From: Polyangium jinanense
Lineage (GTDB): Bacteria > Myxococcota > Polyangia > Polyangiales > Polyangiaceae
Length of the DNA stretch: 18,992 bases
Assembly (NCBI RefSeq): GCF_028435365.1
Contig: NZ_JAGTJJ010000108.1
Coordinates: forward strand, 1 to 18,992
Direction of reading: 5' to 3'
The translations under genes and the position numbers were made by a program. Positions 14,201-18,992 of this stretch are shown here, piece by piece. The first letter of the stretch is position 1; every line of letters begins with the position of its first letter. The notes beneath the pieces are model-generated. The model saw only the letters and a list, made by a program, of their open reading frames with translations, made no database searches and was not told the DNA's origin.

Positions 14201-16710
14201 CTTCCAACCCGAGCCAGGTACTCGAGCCCGAGCTCGAGGCCTCGGGCGGAGTCACCCGCGTAGCCGGCGACGGCGGTGCGCAGCGCCGCGACTCTTCCGG
14301 CGTCGGTCAGGCGTGTGGTACGGGCGGCGAGATCGGCGAGTCGATGCTCGGCGCTCGCGAGCTCACCGCAGAGCGAGTCGCACTCGGCATGGGTGTAGGC
14401 GAGCTCGAACATGAGCTCGGGGTGCAAGGGCCACGGATCCGACGCGAGGCTCTTCAGGATCCGCGTCGCCTCGCTCACGTACGTCCGCGCGGTCGCATGA
14501 GCGCCGGCCGATTTCGCGCGCTTGCTGGCGGCCAGGCTCAACGTCACGAGGTCCACTCGCTCCGACGCCGACAACAACGGGAGCCCGCGCGTCAGGTGTC
14601 CGACGACGTCGAACACGGATTCGACCATGTCCGCCGGAGCCGCGCCGCGCAGCTTGCGACCGATCGCCGCGTGGAGCGCCGCCTTCTGATCTTCCGAGAG
14701 GAGCGAGTAGGCAGCCTCGCGCACGCGGTCATGGACGAACGAGAACCCCGAGGCCCCGGATTGGAGTAGGCCGACGGCGGCGGCGTCGGTGAGGCCGCCG
14801 TCGATCTCTCGGAGCTCGCGCTCGCAGTGGCTCGCCAGCTCGGCAGCCGCGGCGGCGTTCCCGAAGCACGCGAGCGCCGCGAGCGCGTCGCCCGTGGTGC
14901 TCGGAAGCCGCTCGATGCGGCGAAGGATGAGCTCGACGACGTTGTCGGTCGAAGGACGTCCTCGAATCACGTCGAGGTCCCACGCCCAAAGGCAACGTTC
15001 TCGATCGAAGCCGATCAAGTGGGCATCACAGAGCTCACGAAAGAACTGGAGCGCGAAGAAGGGATTGCCCTCCGTCTTCTCGACGACGAGCCGAGAGAGG
15101 TCGTCGATGTCGGCGGGAGGAGCCCGGAGCGTGTCGGTCAAGAGCTCGCTCACGTGCGAGCTCGAGAGGCCGGCGAGCTCGACCTCCACGAGCGGCGCGC
15201 TCATGGTGCGAAGCCGACGGATCGTCGCGGTGAGCGGGTGCGCTTCGCTGACCTCGTTGCTGCGGTAGGCGCCGACGACGAGGACGTGCTTCACGTCCGG
15301 GTGCGCCACGACGTGGTCGACGAAATCGAGCGTGCCGCGATCCAGCCACTGGAGGTCGTCGAGGAAGAGCGCAAGCGGCCGGTCGTTTCGGGCGAACGCC
15401 GAGAGAAACTGACGGAAGGCCAAGAAGTGGCGGTCCCGCACGTTCTCGAGCGGCACAGCGGGAGCCGGCGGCTGCGGTCCGAGGACGAGGGAAAGCTCCG
15501 CCACGAGCTCGCACATGAGGGGGGCGTTCGGGCCGAGCGCTCTGACGAGCGCCTCACGCCACGGCGCGAGCTCCTCCTCCGAGCGGGTGAGGAGCTGCCT
15601 TACGAGAGTGCCGAAAGCCTGCGAGAGCGGCGCGTAGGGGATGTTCCCCTTGTACTGATCGAACTTGCCGGACGCGAACCAACCCGGTCTTGCGAGGAGA
15701 GCTCGATCGAGCTCGCGCGCGACGACCGATTTCCCGATGCCGGAGGGCCCGGAAATGAGGAGCAGCCCTGCGGTTCCCTCGGTGGCCACGCGCTCGAACG
15801 CGCGTAACACGTCGTCGATCTCGCGCGCTCTTCCGTAGAGGCGCTCAGGCAGGACCAAGCGGTCCGGTATGTCGGCTTCGCCGAGCGGGAACGCGGATAC
15901 GACTCCGGCTTCCCATTGTTCGAGGCCGCGCCGGAGATCCACCTCCACGCCAGCCGCCGTCTGGTAGCGGTCCTCGGGTGCCTTGGCGAGGAGCTTCATG
16001 ACGATCGCGGCGATCGTCGCCGGAAGCGCGGGGGCGCGTTCTTCGAGCGGCACCGGCGGCCTTGCGATGTGGCAATGGACCCACTCGATCGGAAGCGATG
16101 CCGAGAACGGCAGATCACCGGCCAGGAGCTGATACAGCGTGACGCCGAGAGAGTAGAGATCGCTCCGCATGTCGACGGAACGGTTCATGCGGCCGGTCTG
16201 CTCCGGGGCGATGTAGGGTAGCGAGCTCGCGCCGTGTCGCCCCGCGTCGAAGATGCGGAGCTCGCGATCGGCGCGCATGGCGAGCCCGAAGCCAGTGAGG
16301 CGGACACGTCCGCCCGCGTCGACGAGAATGTTGGCCGGACGGATATCCTGGTGAATCAAGCCGTGCGCATGCGTTCTGGCGAGAGCGCTCGAAAGCTCGG
16401 TCGCGATTCGCAACAGCGAACCGAGGTCGCCGCTCTGCTTCAGCCGTGTGGAGAGGAGCTCTCCGCCCGGGTCGTCGAGGAGGAGCACCGGCTTGCCCGC
16501 CTCCTGCACGAGCTCGCGGGGACGTACTGCCCAGGTCGGATCGAGCTGGTCGCGGAGGTCGTGCTCGTGAAGCAGGCGCTCGACCGAGACGTGTCTCGAA
16601 GTAGGCGCGAGCACGAGCGATGGTGGCAGTTGCGCCGTCCCGAGTCGTCGCCACAGCTCCCACTCCCCATCGTGTCGGAGCAGCACCGATCCAGCCGACA
16701 GCTCGTTCAT
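11248..16710 (-). CDS. Multidomain Ser/Thr kinase-like / AAA ATPase / GAF / PAS sensor histidine kinase
   Basis: The 1820-aa product belongs to the trifunctional kinase-ATPase-histidine-kinase family. Kinase-like domain (about 1-270): HQDIRPAN with His120 and Asp122, but TGFG (139-142) instead of DFG, no glycine-rich loop and no clear ATP-binding lysine. It may be a pseudokinase, as I recall is common in this subfamily. STAND-type ATPase (about 290-560): Walker A GPSGIGKS (321-328), Walker B LFLDDLQWLD with Asp451-452. A long helical repeat region (about 600-1270) is followed by GAF (about 1285-1455) and PAS (about 1465-1575). The histidine kinase (about 1590-1820) has phospho-acceptor His1607 in AHEISQPL, the N box VNLVVNASEA, and G boxes DSGPGV and GMGMGLSI. 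The start at 16710 has GAGG 6 nt upstream. It is predicted soluble. No response regulator is adjacent, so its partner is elsewhere. Confidence 0.88.
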   Translation of the reverse strand: MNELSAGSVLLRHDGEWELWRRLGTAQLPPSLVLAPTSRHVSVERLLHEHDLRDQLDPTWAVRPRELVQEAGKPVLLLDDPGGELLSTRLKQSGDLGSLLRIATELSSALARTHAHGLIHQDIRPANILVDAGGRVRLTGFGLAMRADRELRIFDAGRHGASSLPYIAPEQTGRMNRSVDMRSDLYSLGVTLYQLLAGDLPFSASLPIEWVHCHIARPPVPLEERAPALPATIAAIVMKLLAKAPEDRYQTAAGVEVDLRRGLEQWEAGVVSAFPLGEADIPDRLVLPERLYGRAREIDDVLRAFERVATEGTAGLLLISGPSGIGKSVVARELDRALLARPGWFASGKFDQYKGNIPYAPLSQAFGTLVRQLLTRSEEELAPWREALVRALGPNAPLMCELVAELSLVLGPQPPAPAVPLENVRDRHFLAFRQFLSAFARNDRPLALFLDDLQWLDRGTLDFVDHVVAHPDVKHVLVVGAYRSNEVSEAHPLTATIRRLRTMSAPLVEVELAGLSSSHVSELLTDTLRAPPADIDDLSRLVVEKTEGNPFFALQFFRELCDAHLIGFDRERCLWAWDLDVIRGRPSTDNVVELILRRIERLPSTTGDALAALACFGNAAAAAELASHCERELREIDGGLTDAAAVGLLQSGASGFSFVHDRVREAAYSLLSEDQKAALHAAIGRKLRGAAPADMVESVFDVVGHLTRGLPLLSASERVDLVTLSLAASKRAKSAGAHATARTYVSEATRILKSLASDPWPLHPELMFELAYTHAECDSLCGELASAEHRLADLAARTTRLTDAGRVAALRTAVAGYAGDSARGLELGLEYLARVGSPLPPEPTEADLAREYSRVREQLGTRSIVALASLPMSDDDIHAQTLELAVQLAKAARWSNRDRLFDLLACRIANLSLERGHAEASAVGYVLLGVVVGPSFGDYALTRLLGELVLELVERHRLDRYRALARFGVGSLIAHWCQPFDACVRYMRDALAEALPIGEQFVESAGFHIVSIYLASGSPLADAEAEAVAALEAATRLNVLPCVGLAADQLRLIRTLRRAGGAFPDTSDESRDEAAFERDLETNPGMPLVTCWYWIRKLTVRFLSRDLPTALHAANAARALIWSSTSNVEVEEHHFYAALVHAGLCDGALPEATHAHRESLAEYKRQLDIWATHCPENFGAKAILLAAETARIEARVLDAEGLYEKAIRMAQEHHLTHVEAIASEHAARFYERRGQAIVSEAYLRHAHAAYRAWGAEAKVRALEHAHPFLLEGQRGGGPAALARGLHELDLTTVVRLSQAISQEIVLERLIETLLKAALEHAGAQRGVLLLPRGEALEVVAEARAQPDGVSLDLRRAPVSERELPLALLHYVRRTQESVLLGDAAETNQFSEEAYFRRRGSRSVLCLPLVKQARLVGVLHLENDLAPGIFTPGRFAILELLASQSAMSLENAQLYADLRQAKVYMSKAESIGQTGTFSWKPRTEEIFWSDEVFRIFGAASSPSVESMRARIHPHDLRIFDALVADPSRLVGGPQVEYRLMMPDGFVKHVSISAHRVSGDSTEQEQYVGAIRDVTEVRRSEEALQRTQAALADLTRVSSLGEMAAAIAHEISQPLAAISANASACVNWLQRDPANPGEAREAASSIARDVTRAENVIRRLRALFGRSGEAHVPLDLNEAIREVVLLTRARVQRNGAAIRLDLAEKLPPVLGDRVQLQQVIVNLVVNASEAAYGVAPGPHEILVRTRLTDPDVLVLEVKDSGPGVNPEEAARIFSPFYTTKQGGMGMGLSICKTIVENHGGRIGVRPNEDRGANFHVSLSVGR

Positions 16711-17157
16711 GCTCGTCCTCTGCGAGGGCGCGCTCGCGTGGACATGGACTCGTTGACTGGAAGCGACGGTCCGGCTCACTGCCAGGCGCGGCCCAAGGCA
16801 ACTACCAAAAGTGACACAGTTGATCAATGACAATTCGAGTTGCGCTGACCGTCACAATTGTTCCGCGAAAGCCGGCCCCCTACCCCTCGACCCCCGCCCC
16901 CACCGCGCACCCTTCACCGCCGCCACGCCCTTCTGATGTTCGTCAGCTCAACGCGGCTGGAGTCATGGGTCTCCCCGCTCGGGCACGATGCGATGGCGAA
17001 TCTTGCGCTCACATCGGATATGCAATTCGCGAAGGATTGGCCCGCGCAGAGCTCTCGGCACGGCGGGCCGGTCATGCAGAAGATGCAGGCAGCGTCGGGT
17101 CGCCGATGTCATGCGATTTGCGCGCAACTTGCATCGCAGCGAATGTAGCCTGACATC
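16711..17157. other. Intergenic region between sensor kinase and catalase
   Basis: This divergent gap holds no convincing gene. The frames open across it have poor codon bias and no homology. Its kinase-proximal part (about 16785-16860) is AT-richer and contains TTGTCA and TTGATC on the minus strand with no good -10, so a promoter is likely but not located. A C-rich stretch follows (16870-16935). Confidence 0.4.
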
Positions 17158-17181
17158 GAAACCCGACCAAGGTCGGGTTTC
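17158..17181. terminator. Perfect 11-bp hairpin upstream of catalase
   Basis: GAAACCCGACC (17158-17168) and GGTCGGGTTTC (17171-17181) pair fully around AA, giving A- and T-flanked arms on both sides. This is the usual form of a bidirectional intrinsic terminator. It lies 37 bp before the catalase start. As no gene ends just upstream on the plus strand, it may be left over from a neighbouring locus brought in with the catalase, or act as a leader attenuator. Confidence 0.5.
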
Positions 17182-17195
17182 CTGCGCCGGCAGGA
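17180..17195 (+). promoter_or_regulatory. Second hairpin in the catalase leader
   Basis: TCCTGC (17180-17185) and GCAGGA (17190-17195) form a 6-bp stem with a GCCG loop, directly after the larger hairpin and 22 nt before the start codon. If it is transcribed it would sit close to the ribosome-binding region. A regulatory role is inference. Confidence 0.3.
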
Positions 17196-17217
17196 TTGCG
17201 TTACATGAGCGGCACCG

Positions 17218-18663
17218 ATGTCTACCAGGCCGAAATTGACGCACGCCACGGGGGCGCCCGTGGTGGACAATGTGAACATCCAAACCGCCGGTCCGCGCGG
17301 CCCTGCGTTGCTGCAGGACATCTGGCTGATCGAGAAGCTGGCGCACTTCGACCGCGAGGTCATCCCCGAGCGGCGCATGCACGCCAAAGGCTCAGGGGCG
17401 TACGGGACGTTCACCGTCACGCACGACATCACGCGCTACACCCGCGCGCGGCTGTTCGCCCAGATCGGCAAGCAAACGCCCGTGTTCGTGCGATTCTCGA
17501 CAGTCGCCGGCGAGCGCGGCGCCGCCGACGCCGAGCGTGATATCCGCGGCTTCGCGGTGAAGTTCTACACCGAAGAAGGCAACTGGGATATCGTTGGCAA
17601 CAACACGCCGGTGTTTTTCTTTCGCGACCCGCTGCGCTTCCCCGACCTCAATCATGCCGTGAAGCGCGACCCCCGGACCGGGATGCGCAGCGCGGACAAT
17701 AACTGGGACTTCTGGTCGTCGCTGCCCGAGGCGCTCCACCAGGTGACGATCGTGATGAGCGATCGCGGCATCCCGCGCAGCTACCGCACGATGCATGGCT
17801 TTGGCAGCCATACCTTCAGCATGCTCAATGCCAAGAACGAGCGCGTATGGGTCAAGTTCCACTTCATCAGCCAGCAGGGGATCGATAACCTGAGCGACGC
17901 CGAAGCTGAAGCGGTCGTGGGGCGAGACCGCGAGAGCCACCAGCGCGACCTATTCGAAAGCCTCGAGGCGGGTCGGTTTCCGCGCTGGAAGCTCTGCCTT
18001 CAGGTCATGACCGAGGCGCAGGCGCGGACGCACCGGCACAACCCGTTTGACCTCACCAAGGTCTGGCCGAAGGCCGACTATCCGCTCATCGAGGTCGGCG
18101 TCCTCGAGCTGAATCGCAACCCCGACAACGTGTTCGCTGAGGTCGAGCAGGCCGCGTTCTCGCCAGCCAATATCGTCCCCGGGATCGGCTTCTCGCCGGA
18201 CAAGATGCTGCAGGCGCGGCTATTCTCGTACGGCGACGCGCAGCGCTACCGACTGGGCGTCAACTTCAATCAGATCCCCGTCAACGCGCCGAGGTGCCCG
18301 TTCCACAGCTTCCACCGTGACGGCGCGATGCGCGTCGACGGCAATCTAGGCGCCACGGCCTCCTACTTCCCCAATCGACACGGCGAATGGAACGACAGCC
18401 CGAGCGCAGGCGAGCCGCCGCTGCCCGTCGCCGGCGACGCAGCGCATTGGGATCATCGCATGGACGAGGATCACTGGGAGCAGCCGGGTTGCCTGTTCCG
18501 ATTGATGTCTCCTGGGCAGCAGCAGGCGCTGTTCGACAACACCGCGCGCTCGCTCGGCGGCGCGTCGGTCGAGGTCCAACGCCGGCACGTCTCCAATTGC
18601 ATCAAGGCCGACCCCGCTTACGGGGCCGGGGTGGCGCGGGCGCTCGGCCTTGACCGGGGCTAG
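17218..18663 (+). CDS. katA: Catalase, monofunctional haem type (clade 3-like)
   Basis: This 481-aa enzyme converts hydrogen peroxide to water and oxygen. The length fits small-subunit clade 3 catalases. The distal haem pocket is intact: His55 in [15 protein letters not shown] and Asn128 in [11 protein letters not shown]. The proximal haem ligand is Tyr338 in [13 protein letters not shown]. Family blocks [19 protein letters not shown] (90-108) and [19 protein letters not shown] (110-128) are complete. There is no signal peptide, so it is cytosolic. The ATG at 17218 matches the usual N-terminus ([15 protein letters not shown]). The RBS is weak (GAGCGG, 7 nt upstream). The gene appears to be monocistronic, with two hairpins upstream and only a histidine-kinase relic downstream. 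No OxyR- or Fur-like site was identified. Confidence 0.95.
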   Translation: MSTRPKLTHATGAPVVDNVNIQTAGPRGPALLQDIWLIEKLAHFDREVIPERRMHAKGSGAYGTFTVTHDITRYTRARLFAQIGKQTPVFVRFSTVAGERGAADAERDIRGFAVKFYTEEGNWDIVGNNTPVFFFRDPLRFPDLNHAVKRDPRTGMRSADNNWDFWSSLPEALHQVTIVMSDRGIPRSYRTMHGFGSHTFSMLNAKNERVWVKFHFISQQGIDNLSDAEAEAVVGRDRESHQRDLFESLEAGRFPRWKLCLQVMTEAQARTHRHNPFDLTKVWPKADYPLIEVGVLELNRNPDNVFAEVEQAAFSPANIVPGIGFSPDKMLQARLFSYGDAQRYRLGVNFNQIPVNAPRCPFHSFHRDGAMRVDGNLGATASYFPNRHGEWNDSPSAGEPPLPVAGDAAHWDHRMDEDHWEQPGCLFRLMSPGQQQALFDNTARSLGGASVEVQRRHVSNCIKADPAYGAGVARALGLDRG

Positions 18664-18667
18664 CGGC

Positions 18668-18790
18668 GCGTTGGTCCACGAGGTGGTGCTCGAGACCGCG
18701 TTGGCCCCCAACCTTCCCCCCGTGTTCGGTGATTCGATTCAGCTTCAGCGAGTCGTGCTCAACTTGCTATTGAATGCCACCGAAGCGTCG
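18668..18790 (+). pseudogene. Histidine-kinase ATPase-domain fragment
   Basis: Directly after the catalase stop, 41 codons read VHEVVLETALAPNLPPVFGD then SIQLQRVVLNLLLNATEAS. This is the start of an HATPase domain, with the N box (LNLLLNATEA) of a sensor histidine kinase. Before it there is no dimerisation domain, and after it the frame turns into low-complexity Arg/Lys/Ala. It is a truncated relic, not a gene. It is only moderately similar to the same region of the large sensor kinase in this window. Confidence 0.65.
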
Positions 18791-18992
18791 CGTGAGGGTT
18801 CACGAGAGCGTCGGAAGGCGAAAGGCTGCGAGGCGAAGCCTCGCACCGCGCGCAGCGAAGCGAGCACGGCGACGATGAGGCAGCTCCGACGTCAAGGCCT
18901 TTAGCGCGGTTTTTACGCTGCGCTTCCGTGTGGCGGTAGCCGCGTTGACGTGCGCCGTTGCCTTCCTCCGACCTTCTTCGCTCCTCGGCATG
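18791..18992. other. Repeat-like, hairpin-containing DNA at window edge
   Basis: No supported gene. TGCGAGGC (18827-18834) and GCCTCGCA (18838-18845) form a perfect hairpin with a GAA loop. A minus-strand frame open from 18991 to 18800 is very rich in Arg, Ala and Lys (GRRKATAHVNAATATRKRSV) and reaches the window end, so a partial gene or an interspersed repeat cannot be separated here. Confidence 0.3.

Noticed and set aside
12586..14769. 727-codon open frame on the plus strand inside the sensor kinase
   Set aside because: It is antisense to a gene with clear domains. Long antisense frames are common in DNA of about 70% GC. The translation is Arg/Glu/Leu-rich with no domain.
16827..17153. 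Plus-strand frame ending just before the terminator-like hairpin
   Set aside because: Its position before a terminator is tempting, but the product is Pro-rich then patternless, the start has no RBS, and it overlaps the likely promoter of the sensor kinase.
1..18992. tRNA, rRNA or known riboswitch
   Set aside because: Nothing with the conserved sequence of these RNA types was noticed on either strand by reading. A covariance-model search was not possible here.

Overview
The window looks like a chromosomal accessory region of a high-GC deltaproteobacterium, most likely a myxobacterium of the Sorangium/Polyangiales type. This is inference. It rests on GC near 70% in most genes, two ECF sigma factors without anti-sigma partners, a five-domain kinase/ATPase/GAF/PAS/histidine-kinase protein, an FHA-GGDEF protein and a large low-similarity lipoprotein. 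No rRNA or tRNA gene or other species marker was seen. Most genes lie on the minus strand. The plus strand carries an IS1-like transposase at the left and a catalase at the right.

Left part (1-5274). A 70-residue unknown protein (-) is followed by a single-ORF IS1-like transposase (+) whose proline-rich tail ends in two motifs resembling beta-clamp-binding peptides. Next is a tightly packed three-gene minus-strand operon of clearly lower GC (about 50-55% in hand-counted lines): a DUF3467-like protein and two proteins of families I cannot name. It is the best candidate for an undescribed system. A second minus-strand operon follows, with three small, mutually similar helix-turn-helix proteins and an ECF-like sigma factor joined by 1-4 nt overlaps. 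A probable operator-like inverted repeat and an array of eight 42-43 bp tandem repeats lie upstream of it.

Middle part (5275-11247). A VOC/PhnB-like protein and a glutathione S-transferase (both -) lie between two pieces of what looks like one IS1182-type transposase, in the right order and orientation. This suggests a cargo block inside a broken insertion sequence. Then come an FHA-GGDEF diguanylate cyclase, a second ECF sigma factor, a sparse stretch of about 700 bp with a terminator-like hairpin and one doubtful ORF, a small three-helix membrane protein, a frameshifted Cys-rich secreted-protein pseudogene and a lipoprotein. A motif of 16 identical bases occurs upstream of both the transferase and the lipoprotein genes.

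Right part (11248-18992). One 1820-residue sensor protein (-) fills 5.5 kb. About 500 bp of intergenic DNA with two adjacent hairpins precedes a complete clade-3-type catalase (+). A short histidine-kinase ATPase-domain relic follows the catalase stop, then repeat-like DNA to the window edge.

Together the window combines stress and redox enzymes (catalase, transferase, VOC protein), signalling and transcription control (two sigma factors, three HTH proteins, cyclic-di-GMP synthesis, a sensor kinase) and many mobile-element traces. No complete metabolic pathway is present.
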